From: Rhabdophis nuchalis
Lineage: Eukaryota > Chordata > Lepidosauria > Squamata > Natricidae
DNA: 64,000 nucleotides
Assembly (NCBI GenBank): GCA_039707465.1
Contig: CM077646.1
Location: forward strand, 77,586,715-77,650,714
Direction: 5' to 3'
Under the pieces are notes generated by a model. It was not told where the DNA came from. It saw nothing but the letters and a program-made list of their open reading frames with translations, and did not search any database. This document shows positions 34,004 through 45,002 of this stretch, one piece after another. The stretch's first letter is position 1, and every line of letters begins with the position of its first letter. The position numbers were made by a program, and so were the translations under genes.

Positions 34004-35020
34004 ATATTCATCTTATTTCTTAGCATTTATCTACATCCTCCACTCTATCATTTCATGACTAGCTGTTATATAACAATATTTCTATGAGATATTGGGGACC
34101 TCATAGCAGTCAAAGTAGATAGTTCTGAGCTAGTTATCTATGTTTACTTCTGCTCCAAACTTTATATTATTAACTTATGTTCCAGCCTTAGTGTCTTCAC
34201 ATGCAATTTACATAAGTTGCTCCACATGACATTTCATAGGGAGGGGAATAGTCATATTTAAACAGTACCATAAAAACAACATTTAATTTTTTTCAGGATA
34301 AAACTATTTTTATGTGGGGACTAAAACAAAAATATATACTGAATGTACAATTCAACAAAAGACAGTGTGGTGCACTTATTCTGGCATTGCTTCACAAATG
34401 TGTATTTTGGCTTAAAGCTATCTACTGTATCTCACAAGCTTGCCAAGCTACAGCATTTTAATAATTCCGTAGAAACATACAATCATGTGATACAAGCTCC
34501 CTCAAAATGCCCACTGAGACTGAATATCCAAAACAAATTCAAATAGAAGAGGATCAAATTACAACTTAATAATTCCAAATGGTTGCCGTAAGAGAAAGCT
34601 AAATTTGAAAGAAAAGGAAATTTATGCACAATTTTTAAAAAATGCATATTCCCCAAATTGTTCAACAAACACCCAAAAAATGGATTTAAAGAAAGCAAAT
34701 AACTCACAAAACTAAATTAACTTAAATGACTTAGAAATGACTTCTGGCTTAGAAAGAGAAGGTTGTGCTAAATATTTTCCACTGCAACCATCATGTCCCA
34801 TTTTACATGATGTTAAGGAATGATACAAACTGAGCAGAAGAATGCACAGCTACATTAAATCATCCAAACAAATGGGAAAATCTACATAGCAAGCTGTACT
34901 GAAGATAACATCAGCATATGCGAGATGCCATTCATGTGGATTCAGTAGTAAACTAATCTTCATCCAAATTATTTTCACAGTCTAGTTTCAAAAGACTGTC
35001 TTTAGTTTCCTGTGTTCCCA
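34004..35020. other. No gene or repeat recognised
   Basis: AT-rich; short chance frames only. Confidence 0.5.
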
Positions 35021-35165
35021 CAGGTAGTCTTCAACTTACGACCACAATTGAGCCCAACATTTCTGTAGTTAAGTGACTTTTGCCCCATTTTATGATCAAG
35101 GGGCTTTTCATGAGCTGTAAGCCATAATGATCACAATTATGACAAATCACGGCTTGAACTATCTT
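35021..35165. mobile_element. MITE fragment, 'AGGTAGTCCTTGACTTACGACC' group
   Basis: Best-preserved left end: CAGGTAGTCTTCAACTTACG, then ACCACAATTGAGCCCAACAT. The right end is missing. Confidence 0.8.
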
Positions 35166-36144
35166 GCTTTGCATGTAATGAGTCTATCTCATATATTAGT
35201 TTTACCTAATAAATGAAATAAATGAACTTTTGCATGATGTTTTAATTTTTTGAGTTTCACCTGTATAATGCTGGAAAAAAATGTACTTTAACCAAAAATA
35301 TACTTGGCATAATAGTTTTCTGCAATTTTTAGAGAGTTTAAAATATCACAATGGCTTAAATATTGTTCTTATCTCACCAGTTATTTACTGTAACAGACAA
35401 CCACTTAAAAAGTGGAGTACAACTGGAGTTTAACTCTTGGTAACCATGTGACAGGGATCTCCCTTGCCTTGGTTAGGCTTTTCTCAGGTATAGTAGAAAA
35501 TCTCAGCTCTCCAGAAGGAAATTGCCTTACCCAGCAGAAGACTCCCAACTCAGCTATGTTAACAAGACTTCATACCAGAGATAATTACTGATCTATTAAT
35601 CTACCCTTCCTCATTTTTTCCGTCTCTCTGTTGCTCTCTCAGCTTTGTATTCCTGAGCAGGCAAAACATTTAGTACAGTAGTTTTATGTCAGAGTGTTAG
35701 GAAGCCACAAATATAAAGAAGTTCTCTATGTAGCTGCTGCACATAAAGTATCTGCCCCAATATATGTATACAGTAAGTTCCAAATATCAAATCTTGGTAT
35801 TTTCCCTCCATCTTGTGGGATTCAACAGACTTTTTGCAGGACTATTTTCCCAACCTTGAAACTCTCTGCCATCTACTTTAGTTTACACTATGGCACTCTC
35901 TCAGTCAAGAGACTTCAGTTCAATTTTACATCAATTATCTACCTACATTCATTTAACTCCTATCCTTGTCTTTCCCTGTTCTAGTTTCATTTGCATTGGC
36001 TTTGTTGATTGATGCTGACAACCTTTTCCCCTTTCAAATCTTTCAACAGATCTCTCCTCTTGGCTGGGAAACTTGGTTGGTGGAAGAAGAGGAAATGTCC
36101 ACTTCTTAACTATATCCAAATAAGATAGCAGTAGCACTTAAACT
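35166..36144. other. No gene or repeat recognised
   Basis: Region 35400-35530 is slightly GC-richer but unassigned. Confidence 0.5.
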
Positions 36145-36386
36145 ATATACCACGGACCTACGCCTCTTCCGCCGGGCGCTTAAAACGCACTTTTTCCATC
36201 TGGCTGGCCTGGCATAGATTAATGGTTTAATTTTAAATTTAACATTTTAATTGTTTTAACTACTTTTAGCACAGACTTAGCTATTTAATTCTATTTTATC
36301 GTGTCTATTTGTTGTGGGTTTTTATTCTTTCGGTGTACCACTAGGGAGAATAGGGCGGTATATAAATCTGAAAAATAAATAAATAA
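36145..36386 (+). mobile_element. L2-group LINE 3' end
   Basis: Encodes LRLFRRALKTHFFHLAGLA then stop, nearly identical to the C terminus of the 818-codon frame at 39115-41571. The 3' UTR with GGGCGGTATATAAATCTG and an AAATAAATAAATA tail follows. 5' truncated. Confidence 0.92.
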
Positions 36387-36450
36387 ATACATACATACAT
36401 ACATACATACATACATACATACATACATACATACATACATACATACATAC
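36387..36450. repeat. (TACA)n microsatellite
   Basis: About 15 ATAC units grown from the A-rich LINE tail and running into the SINE at 36443. Confidence 0.95.
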
Positions 36451-36654
36451 CACTTTACAGCCCTCTCTAAGCGGTTTACAGGGTCAGCATATTGCCCCCA
36501 ATAATTTGGGTCCTCATTTTAGCAACCTCGGAAGGATGGAAGGCTGAGTCAACCTTGAGCCTGGTGAGACTCGAACTGCCAAATTGCAGGCAGCCGGCAG
36601 GTAGCAGAAGTAGCCTGCAGTACTGCACTCTAACCACTGCGCCACCGCAGCTCA
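36443..36654 (-). mobile_element. tRNA-derived SINE (TGGTGGCACAGTGG family)
   Basis: Minus strand: GAGCTGCGGTGGCGCAGTGG head at 36654-36635, B box GTTCGAGTCTCACC, body CAAGGTTGACTCAGCCTTCC, GAGGACCCAAATTATTGGGG, end GAGAGGGCTGTAAAGTG. Confidence 0.9.
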
Positions 36655-37434
36655 GATCCCTCTTTTCAGGTCTTCTACCCTTCTATCAGGCACTCTTCCT
36701 ATTCCTCTTTCCCTCCATCCTCCACCAAACCAATCTATCTTTCTCCAAAACTGTTTCATACATGAAAGATTAAGTGACTTCCACATGAATGAAAGTTTCC
36801 TGAAAAACACAGTATCATATTAATTATGCATTCTTTCTGTATTCAAATTAAGCTACTCTCACATGCTTTCATGGGTATTCTTGGCATATGTGCTGAAATT
36901 TATTAAAAATATGCGTCTTTACAATCTGTCCTAATTAAATAGAAGAATCACTGCACATCGTTCAAAATGCAAAGGCACAGCTTATTTATCAATCTATTAA
37001 TGTTTAAAATGATTTCATTCTAATGAGCACTACTGTGGCCTAAGTGGCACGTTCTTTGCATCCTTCAAAATGATTTACATCTCTGATTCCAAGACACTGG
37101 TTTACAGTACTTTGGTTACAAGACCTGTACCTGACTCCAGAATTAACAAATTAATGTTTTAGTTAAAACAAAATTGGGGTACGCAATCGAAGGTAAAACA
37201 AATGTGGTGCATCTCATAGGAAATATAGAGCACTGTATGAAATAACTCACTTCTGTTTATTTGGTCATGTGGTTTATGTATCAGCTAATCCTAATGATTA
37301 ATTTGCTGGTACAAATACAACAATAAACCTACTGTAGAGTATTATCATAAGTTACTGGCTGTAATTAATTTAAATAGACTGATATTTAAAACTGGCAATT
37401 ATACCAACACATCAGCAAAAGAAATGTTCAAAAA
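36655..37434. other. No gene or repeat recognised
   Basis: Unassigned AT-rich DNA. Confidence 0.5.
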
Positions 37435-37735
37435 TCTATATAAATAAAAATGTAAAATAGTTTGTACGAATTCACTAATCTCAAAAACTACTGGGCCGAT
37501 TTACACCAAACTTTCAGACAATGTAGACAAGGACTTCCGATAATAGAATAGCTAATCATTTTGTGCCTAGCACGAATGTGTTGTGTACAAATTACAGCGG
37601 CCTCTTGGGGCCAAAAAGGCACAGAGGATAGCAAACTCCCAGGTGGCCCATAGAGGGGGGGGGGGGAAATTCTGCTCAGGACTGTTCTCTGAGGTAAACA
37701 AAACGGAGGCAGGCAGCTGCTTTAAACTGTTTAAT
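37435..37735 (+). mobile_element. Helitron-like element, 5' part
   Basis: TCTATATAAATAAAAATG start, then CAAAAACTACTGGGCCGATT and ACACCAAACTTTCAGAC. This matches the TC start and 'GGCCGATTTxCACCAAA' body of reptile Helitrons. G12 at 37655-37666. The 3' CTAG end is not clear. Confidence 0.55.
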
Positions 37736-37785
37736 ACGAACTGAACCAAACTGTAACAAAGAATCACCCATCTGACAGCAAATAC

Positions 37786-38157
37786 AGTTTAATGAAAAGA
37801 AGGACTAGGGAAGACATGATAGCAGCCTTCCAATATCTCAGGGGTTGCCCCAAGGAAGAGGGAGTCAAGCTATTCACCAAGGCACCTGAGGGCAGAACAA
37901 GAAGCAATGGGTGGAAACTAATCAAGGAGAGAAGCAACCTAGAACTGAGGGCAAATTTCCTGGCAGTGAGAACTATTAACCAGTGGAACATCTTGCCACC
38001 AGAAGTTATGGATGCCCCAACACTGGATGTGTTTTTAAGAAGAGACTGGAAAACCATTTGTCTGAAACGGCATAGGGTCTCCTGCTTGAGCAGCGGGGTT
38101 GGACTAGATGACCTCCAAGGTCCCTTCCAACTCTGTTATTGTATTATTGTATTACAG
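37786..38157 (+). mobile_element. CR1 LINE 3' end (copy A)
   Basis: Open CR1 frame from LMKRRTREDMIAAFQYLRG through LPPEVMDAPTLDVF, then the CR1 3' end GACCTCCAAGGTCCCTTCCA and a TATTG tail. Homology begins exactly at AGTTTAAT. Confidence 0.95.
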
Positions 38158-38174
38158 TAGGTAGGTAGGTAGGG
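38158..38174. repeat. (GTAG)n short microsatellite between CR1 copies
   Basis: Four GTAG units. Confidence 0.8.
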
Positions 38175-38198
38175 GAATAGAGAGACAGGGAGAAATAT

Positions 38199-38485
38199 AG
38201 TTTAATAAAAGAGGGACTAGGGAAGACATGATAGCAGCCTTCCAATATCTCAGGGGTTGCCACAAAGAAGAGGTAGTCAAGCTATTCTCCAAAGCACCTG
38301 AGGGCAGAACAAGAAGCAATGGGTGGAAACTAATCAAGGAGAGAAGCAACTTAGAACTGAGGAGAAATTTCCTGACAGTTAGAACAATTAATCAGTGGAA
38401 CAACTTGCCTCCAGAAGTTGTGAATGCCCCAACACTGGAAGTCTTCAAGAAGATGTTGGATAGCCATTAGTCTGAAATGGTATAG
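38199..38485 (+). mobile_element. CR1 LINE 3' end (copy B), 3' truncated
   Basis: Starts at the same AGTTTAAT as copy A, with frame AAFQYLRGCHKEEVVKLF ... LPPEVVNAPTLEVF. It ends before the CR1 3' terminus, at a hAT end (CAGTGATGGC). Confidence 0.93.
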
Positions 38486-38486
38486 G

Positions 38487-38580
38487 GCAGTGATGGCTAA
38501 CCTAAGAGAATGCACCAGCTATTATTTCTAGCCATTACTTTTAAGTAAGCCTGTGAAGCTCTTATTTTTATAGTTCTATC
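38487..38580. mobile_element. hAT fragment (CAGTGATGGCGAACC family)
   Basis: CAGTGATGGCTAACCTAAGA at 38488 is one terminus; the body is unrelated-looking or deleted. Confidence 0.55.
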
Positions 38581-38645
38581 AAGAGGTTGTGGGAATCAAA
38601 AGGATTTGTGCTTCCAGTTTATCTGTTACAAAAATATGTTCCAAG

Positions 38646-38880
38646 CAGTGGTGAAATTCATTTTTTTTACTACCGGTTCTGTGGACGTGGCTTGGTGGGC
38701 ATGGCAGAGGAAGGATACTGCAAAATCCCCATTCCTTCCCCATTCCTGGGGGAAGGATATTGCAAAATTTCCATTCCCACCCCACTCTGGGGCCCCAGGC
38801 AGAGGTGGTATTTGCTGGTTCTCCGAACTACTCAAAATTTCCGCTACCAGTTCTCCAGAACCTGCTGAATTTCACCCCTG
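38646..38880. mobile_element. hAT-type MITE (CAGTGGTGGG family) with 8-bp TSD
   Basis: CAGTGGTGAAATTCATTTTT ... CTGCTGAATTTCACCCCTG, 235 bp, with exact TSD GTTCCAAG (38638-38645 and 38881-38888). Confidence 0.93.
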
Positions 38881-38915
38881 GTTCCAAGTAAGAATGGAAT
38901 GACCATTCCATTGGG

Positions 38916-41632
38916 GTTTACTTATTTTATTTTATTTTTATTTTATTAAATTTATACCCCGCCCTTCTCCAAACGGACCCAGGGCGGCGCACAGGGATGT
39001 TAAAACACATATAAAACATATAAAATTTTTAAAAACTTATTCTAATAGACCCTGCGCTAAAAACCGAATTTAAAAAACCCAAATTTAAAACTATCTAAGA
39101 GTCAGTAATGGGGGTTATGCTAGGCCGGCTAGATGGAATAGGTGTGTCTTCAGACACTTGCGGAAGAGGCGGAGGTCAGAGATGGTGCGGAGTTCAGGGG
39201 GTAGGTCGTTCCAAAGGGCAGGGCCCGCCACAGAGAAGGCTCTTCCCCTGGGTGTCGCAAGTCGGCATTGTCCAGCCGACGGCACCCTGAGGAGGCCCTC
39301 TCTGTGGGAGCGTATCGGTCTGAGGGATGTATGGGGCAGGAGGCGGTCTCGCATATAACTAGGCCCCGAGCCATGGAGCGCTTTAAAGATGGTCGTTAAA
39401 ACCTTGAAGCGCACCCGAAAGACCACAGGGAGCCAGTGCAGCTCGCGCAGGATAGGTGTTATGTGGGAGTGTCTAGGCGCTCCCGTAATCACCCGCGCGG
39501 CTGCGTTCTGGACTAGCTGCAGCTTTCGGGTGCACCTCAAGGGGAGCCCCATGTAGAGAGCATTACAGTAGTCAAGTCGAGAGGTGATGAGTGCTTGAGT
39601 GACTGTGCGTAAGGCACCCCGGTCCAGTAAGGGGCGCAATTGGCGCATCAGGCGTACCTGATGGAATGCCCCCCTGGCCACGGCTGCCACATGATCTTCC
39701 ATAGACAGCCGGGAATCCAGGAGGACACCCAAATTGCGCGCCCTCTCCACGGGGGCCGGTGTTTCGCCCCCAATGGCCAGAGTTGGAATAATCTGGCTGA
39801 ACCGGGGCGCCGGAAGCCACAGCCACTCAGTCTTGGACGGGTTGAGCCTGAGTTTGTTACCACCCATCCAGATCCGTACGGCCTCCAAACACCGGGACAT
39901 AACCTCGACGGCATCGTTGGGGTGGTCTGGGGTGGATATGTACAACTGAGTATCATCAGCGTACAGATGATATCCCACCCCAAAACCACGGATGATCTCA
40001 CCCAGCGGCTTCATATATGTGTTGAACAGTAAGGGCGAGAGGACCGACCCCTGAGGAACCCCACATATGAGGGACCTCGAGGCCGACCTCTGCCCCCCTG
40101 CCAACACATATTGCGACCGACCAGAGAGGTAGGATGAGAACCACCGCAGAACGGTGCCTCCCAACCCCAACCTCCCCAGTCGGTGCAATAGGATACCATG
40201 GTCGATGGTATCAAAAGCCGCTGAGAGGTCTAATAGGACTAGGATAGAGGAATATCCTCTATTCCGCGCCCTCCAGAGATCATCAACCAACGCGACCAAT
40301 GCCGTCTCGGTGCTGTGCCCGGGTCGGAAGCCGGACTGGCGCGGGTCTAGATAATCAACTTCCTCCAAGTGTCGCGGAAACTGTTGGGCCACCACACTCT
40401 CAACAACCTTCACTAAAAAGTGGAGGTTGGAGACGGGACGATAGTTCTCTAATAATGCTGGATCCAGGGACGGCTTCTTGAGGAGGGGCCTCACCACCGC
40501 CTCTTTCAGGACGGCAGGCAAGGACCCCTCACTCAAAGATGCGTTGACAATGCCCTGGAGCCAGCCTCGTGTCGTCTCCCAGGATGCCAGTACAAGCCAG
40601 GAGGGACACGGGTCCAATAAACATGTGGTAGCCCTAAGTCTCTTTGACAACTTGTCCATATCCTCGGTGGTAACAAAATCAAACTCCTCCCAGGATGGTG
40701 TCACAAGAACAGCCTCGGCCTGCTCGACTGGACCACTGTCGATGGAGGGTAGCTCGTTCCGAATCCGAGTGATTTTCTCCTGCAGATAAATCCCAAATTC
40801 CTCTGCTCGACCCTGTAAAGGGGCTTCCCGCGGCCTCTGTTGAAGGAGGGAGCGGGTCACCCCAAACAGGGCGGCAGGGCGGTTATCTGCGGATGCAATA
40901 AGAGTGGCGCAATACTCACGTTTGGCCACTTTTATCGCCACTAAGTAAGTCCTAATATGGTCTCTCACTAGTGTTCGGTCGGCTTCGGAGTGAGAAGATC
41001 TCCATCTGCTCTCTAGGCGTCTCTTGTGGCGCTTCATCTCCCTAAGCCCCTCGGTAAACCAAGGAGCCCAGGTGGTTCGTCGCCGCAAGAGAGGCCGCAA
41101 GGGCGCAACTCGGTCCAAGGCCCCCGTGGCCGCACTTAACCATGCAGCCACTAGGTCCTCAGTCGAGTCGCGGGGCAAGTCCACAGGAATTGGCCCAAGC
41201 TCCCTCTGGAACCTTATCGGGTCCATCAGGAGCCTGGGGCGGAACCATATAGGAATGTCCGGTTCCGCCTCCCCGCAGTGAGGTGCAGCGATCGGAAAGT
41301 CGAGCCGAAGGAGAGCGTGATCTGTCCATGACAGGGGTGTGATGACTAAATCCCCTATTCCCAGATCACTACTCCACTGTCCCGAGACGAAGATGAGATC
41401 CAGGGTGTGTCCGCCCTCGTGAGTAGGGCCTAAAACTACCTGGGTCAGGTCCATGGCTGTCATGGAAGCCATGAACTCCCGAGCTGCACCAGAGGTTTCG
41501 CCTGCCGACGGCAGGTTAAAGTCCCCCATGACTAAAAGTCTGGGGGTCTCAACCGTCGCCTCGGCTATCACCTCTAGGAGCTCGGGCAGGGCTGTTGTTG
41601 CATAGCGAGGAGCCAGGTATACAACTTGCTAC
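38916..41632 (-). mobile_element. L2-group (CR1 superfamily) LINE, 5' truncated, ORF uninterrupted
   Basis: Minus strand: the end of an AP endonuclease, a complete reverse transcriptase, a C-terminal domain and a 3' UTR (39114-38916). The UTR ends in GGGCGGGGTATAAATTT and an AT-rich tail. The coding frame is intact from the truncation point to its stop, so the copy is young. Relatives are at 53372, 36145, 12890, 11120 and 21590. Confidence 0.95.
39115..41571 (-). CDS. LINE ORF2 (endonuclease end plus reverse transcriptase), L2 group
   Basis: This frame has 818 codons with no stop or frameshift; the first ATG is internal to the original protein. Visible order: endonuclease GDFNLPSAG (residues ~16-24), SGQWSSDLG and the catalytic-loop WTDHALL (~82-88). 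Then come RT motifs NYRPVSNL (~375), FRPGHSTETAL (~415), [26 protein letters not shown] (~504) and YADDTQLY with both catalytic aspartates (~536). A C-terminal part follows with LDYCNALYMGLPL, LHWLPV, GPALWNDLPPELR and FRKCLKTHLFHLAG. The role is target-primed reverse transcription of its own RNA. The N-terminal endonuclease and any ORF1 are lost, so it cannot transpose by itself. YADDTQLY and ALWNDLPPEL favour the L2 group over typical CR1 (FADDTKL). Confidence 0.93.
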   Translation of the reverse strand: MIAEATVETPRLLVMGDFNLPSAGETSGAAREFMASMTAMDLTQVVLGPTHEGGHTLDLIFVSGQWSSDLGIGDLVITPLSWTDHALLRLDFPIAAPHCGEAEPDIPIWFRPRLLMDPIRFQRELGPIPVDLPRDSTEDLVAAWLSAATGALDRVAPLRPLLRRRTTWAPWFTEGLREMKRHKRRLESRWRSSHSEADRTLVRDHIRTYLVAIKVAKREYCATLIASADNRPAALFGVTRSLLQQRPREAPLQGRAEEFGIYLQEKITRIRNELPSIDSGPVEQAEAVLVTPSWEEFDFVTTEDMDKLSKRLRATTCLLDPCPSWLVLASWETTRGWLQGIVNASLSEGSLPAVLKEAVVRPLLKKPSLDPALLENYRPVSNLHFLVKVVESVVAQQFPRHLEEVDYLDPRQSGFRPGHSTETALVALVDDLWRARNRGYSSILVLLDLSAAFDTIDHGILLHRLGRLGLGGTVLRWFSSYLSGRSQYVLAGGQRSASRSLICGVPQGSVLSPLLFNTYMKPLGEIIRGFGVGYHLYADDTQLYISTPDHPNDAVEVMSRCLEAVRIWMGGNKLRLNPSKTEWLWLPAPRFSQIIPTLAIGGETPAPVERARNLGVLLDSRLSMEDHVAAVARGAFHQVRLMRQLRPLLDRGALRTVTQALITSRLDYCNALYMGLPLRCTRKLQLVQNAAARVITGAPRHSHITPILRELHWLPVVFRVRFKVLTTIFKALHGSGPSYMRDRLLPHTSLRPIRSHREGLLRVPSAGQCRLATPRGRAFSVAGPALWNDLPPELRTISDLRLFRKCLKTHLFHLAGLA

Positions 41633-41869
41633 ATAGTCATATTCACTTCCCAAAGGCAACATCCTGACTACAAATTATAACTATGTTCATCTTATATAAG
41701 CAAAAGCAGTCCTTTCTTAACAGCCCTCTTTATTATCTGTGACTCCTTTTTAAAGGTTTAACTTTATTTAAACCTCTCAGACTTTCAAATCAAATAGCAT
41801 ATTGCACATATGAAATCATTAGGAAGATAACTCAAAGAACTATTGATACAAAAGTTACCTTACACAATC

Positions 41870-42475
41870 TACTATGATACCACAACTGGAATATTGTGTA
41901 CAGTTCTGGCAATTGCACTGAAAATAAATATTATACAGGCATGAAACTGTAAAAATGGGCAACCAGAATGAATGGTCAAGTTGAACAGCTCCCTTTTTAA
42001 GAGAAAGACCTACAGTTGGGTCACTTTAGTTTGGAAATAAAGAGGGTAAAGAGAGACATAGCAGAGGATTATATAGGCAATGTGGGGGAAAATTCTCGCC
42101 CCCTATGTTCACAATATTATTCTTGAGACTGCCAACTTAAACTAAATACACTGAGATTTAGGACTAAGAGAATGAAATACTTCTTAAAGTACATAATTAA
42201 ATTTTGTCCACAAGTACAGTAGCCAGTTTGGATGGTTTAAAAGAGGACTGGACATTGCATGAAAGATCAGCTTCTTTACAGCTAATAATATTGAGGGATG
42301 TTTTCTGTCTAGTGAAGAATCGTCAGCATTTCTTCTGTACAGGTTGCTGGGAAGATACTGCAAAAGAGGCTATCTATCACTCTCCTCTCCAGGCTTCAGA
42401 GCTTCTCAACCATTTGCCATTATGTGATGCAGAATGTTGAATTCTCAGCTTGACCCAGCAAGATTCTTATGTTTT
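41870..42475 (+). mobile_element. CR1/L3-like LINE 3' fragment
   Basis: TGGAATATTGTGTACAGTTCTGG (the EYCVQFW motif of CR1 RT) is followed by decayed RT sequence. The end, GCTTGACCCAGCAAGATTCT then TATGTTTTCT, is typical of old sauropsid CR1 3' ends. Confidence 0.7.
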
Positions 42476-42825
42476 CTCTTCTATGGCAACTTCAAACAGT
42501 TGGATGCCTTCCAGATCTGTTACGACTATGGTTTCCAGAATTCCCAATAAATATTCAATGATGAAATCATTTTAGCAGTTACCTTGAATGCACTACTTAA
42601 AAAGCAATAGATCCAAATTTAAAAAGCTATGGCATAGTACTAGTTTGTAAAATTATATCACTATCATAATTCAGTTTTCTTAGAATAATTAAGTAACATA
42701 AACTGCTGTAGCATGTTGTTCCTGAAGTATCCTCTCTGGAAGGCAAGCTGACATCAACATTGGCTTAATTCCAGCAGCAAAACACCTACTATTCACCCAA
42801 GCAACTGGGTCACACTGGCAGTTAC
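42476..42825. other. No gene or repeat recognised
   Basis: Unassigned sequence between two LINE remnants. Confidence 0.5.
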
Positions 42826-42960
42826 TTACTTACTTACTTACTTCATTTATTCATTCTCTATAGCCACCCACCTCAGTCCATCACTCCAGCTGCTTAAAAT
42901 AAAATAAAAACCAATTTACAATTAAAAATACAAAAGAAATTAAAACAATAGAAACATTTA
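42826..42960 (-). mobile_element. LINE 3'-end remnant with (TTAC)n tail
   Basis: (TTAC)n at 42826-42843, TAGCCACCCACCTCAGTCC, then TTAAAATAAAATAAAAACC, reading as an inverted L2-type 3' UTR end. Confidence 0.6.
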
Positions 42961-43689
42961 CATTAAATATACTGGGAACAAGATACTTGACCAGTGAGCC
43001 ATGTAGGAAATGGGGCCCTTAACATAGTAAGCACCTCAGGCACTGGAGCATAGCAGGTTTTTAGAGCCTTATGAAAGGCTAACAGGGTTGAGGCGAATCT
43101 GTACTCTATTGATACATTCTATTTTTTGATTTTACTATTTTATTGTTTCCATCTTTCCATAGAAAGCTGTCTCTGTATAACTGGGCAGATAATAGAAGAC
43201 CTCTTGGCTGAAGGAGAATTCTTTCATGGAGAACGTCCAAAAGATGCTCCCCAACAATAATTAAGTAACTATGGCAACTCAGGCATTCATCCTCACTCTT
43301 CACTTCTCTGTTTCTCTCCCTCCCTCCATAACTTGGGCTACTGACAAGCAGCGTTTTTTTTTTAAAAAAAATTCTGGTCCCCAGAAACTATGTCTTAATC
43401 CTATACCCTTTTCTCCTCTGGCTGCAAATGTTACCTACAGCTGAACAGATGAAATGCTTTATTGAACCTAGGTATGCAGCAGTTGCCCTGGAGACCATCT
43501 TCAGTGAAGCCCAACCAGTGGTGAATAAATAAAGCAGGTTGAAATGGCAGAAGAGAATCTCTCTATCAACATTTTTAATAATCTAAACAAATTTATTAGC
43601 TTAATTAATGAAAATAATGCTAGGAAGATTCCCCTAGCAAAATCATATTGAAAACATGATAGAATATGAACTAAATATGATGCTGCTGT
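42961..43689. other. No gene or repeat recognised
   Basis: Unassigned; T and A runs at 43352-43370. Confidence 0.5.
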
Positions 43690-43699
43690 TAAGCTCTGA

Positions 43700-44090
43700 A
43701 CATTAGAATAACAGAGTCGGAAGGAACCTTGGAGATCTTCTAGTCCAACCCCCTGCTTATGCGGGAAACCCTACACCACTTCAGACAAATAGTTAGCTAA
43801 TCTCTTCTTTAAAACTTCCACTGTTGGAGCATTCACAACTTCTGGAGGCAAGCTGTTCCACTGATTAATTTTTCTAACTGTCAGGAAATTTCTCCTAAGT
43901 TGTGTCTCTGCTTGCTTGGTTTGCACTTATTGCTTCTTGTTCTACCCTCAGGTGCTTTGGAGAATAACTTTTCTCCCTCTTTTTGTGGCATCCCCTGAGA
44001 GATTGGAAGACTGCTATCATGTCACCCCAGTCCTTCTTTTCATCAGACTAAACATACCCAACCATACTTGATTAACTGCATATAGAGTAT
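43700..44090 (-). mobile_element. CR1 LINE 3' end
   Basis: Inverted CR1 3' terminus AACAGAGTCGGAAGGAACC at the left, with the CR1 C-terminal coding region (Q(L)PPEV, TRSN, KEE) on the minus strand up to ~44060. Frameshifted. Confidence 0.9.
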
Positions 44091-44097
44091 TAGATCC

Positions 44098-44305
44098 AGT
44101 TTGGTGTAGTGGTTAAAATACCAGGTTGAAAAATGAAGTCACTGTGAATTCTAACTCTGCTTTAGGCCAATTGTCCTTCGATGAGTCATTCTCTCTATGC
44201 GCTAGGAAGAAGACAATGGCAAAATACTTCTGAAACTCTTCCCAAGAAAACTGCAGTCACCAAGAGTCAACGACTTGAAGGCACATGCATACCGAGCATT
44301 AACTG
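44098..44305 (+). mobile_element. tRNA-derived SINE with Bov-B-type tail (Sauria-like)
   Basis: A box TGGTGTAGTGGTTAA at 44102-44116 and a B box-like GTGAATTCTAACTC. The body GAAGAAGACAATGGCAAAAT and end CAAGAGTCAACGACTTGAAG match the 3' region shared by Bov-B LINEs and Sauria SINEs. An inverted, incomplete relative is at 63856. Confidence 0.8.
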
Positions 44306-44344
44306 CCTATAGAAAATAGACATATTTGGCATAACCTCCATTTG

Positions 44345-44613
44345 AGTTGTTCAACATCTATATTAATGGCCCAGATATAACAGAACAGCAGATGTTCATT
44401 AAATTTGTAGAGGACACCAAACTGGAAAGGTGGATAACTTACACAAAATTAACAACTCTCAAGGTAAACCTAACAAGTTAAAATAATTTTACATAAATAA
44501 ATCAAAAGTTCTACATTTTGAAAAATGCACACATGTAGAATTGGTGACACCTTGACTAATAAGATGTCATTTCCAGACATTTTAAGACAAAAAATGAATT
44601 AAAAAAAATAATG
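44345..44613 (+). mobile_element. CR1 LINE RT fragment, left half
   Basis: LFNIYINGPDITEQQMFIKF, VEDTKLERW (FADDTKLGG equivalent) and SKVLHFEK are CR1 RT motifs. The copy continues after the hAT insertion at 44622. Confidence 0.8.
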
Positions 44614-44621
44614 ATCTATGT

Positions 44622-44994
44622 CAGTGATGGCGAACCTATGCCACGGGTGCCACAGGTGGCACACGGAGCCATTTCTTAGGGCACGCGAGGCGTTGCCCTA
44701 TCAGCTCCAGCACGCTTGTGTGTGCTGGCCAGCTGATTTAGGCTTTCTTTTGAGGCTGTTTTTCACTCTCTGGAGGCTTCAGGGAAGCTCCTGAAGCCTC
44801 AGGAGGTGGGGGGAGGCTGTTTTCACCCTCCCCAAGCTCCTAGAAAGCCTCTGGAGCCAGGGGAGGGCGAAAAAAGCACGCCAAAAGCAGGAGGTCATGC
44901 ACATAGCATTATGGGTGGTGGCATGCCCACATACACCCACCCCTGCGCTCCCCCCACTTTTGACACGTGAGTCAAAAAAGGTTAGCCATCACTG
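44622..44994. mobile_element. hAT-type element (CAGTGATGGCGAACC family) with 8-bp TSD, inside CR1
   Basis: CAGTGATGGCGAACCTATGC ... AAAGGTTAGCCATCACTG, 373 bp, exact TSD ATCTATGT (44614-44621 and 44995-45002). Interior GC-rich with inverted AGGCTGTTTT repeats. Confidence 0.94.
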
Positions 44995-45002
44995 ATCTAT
45001 GT

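Noticed and set aside
39572..40481. Several 60-130-codon plus-strand frames over the L2-group copy
   Set aside because: Shadows of the GC-rich reverse-strand LINE frame.
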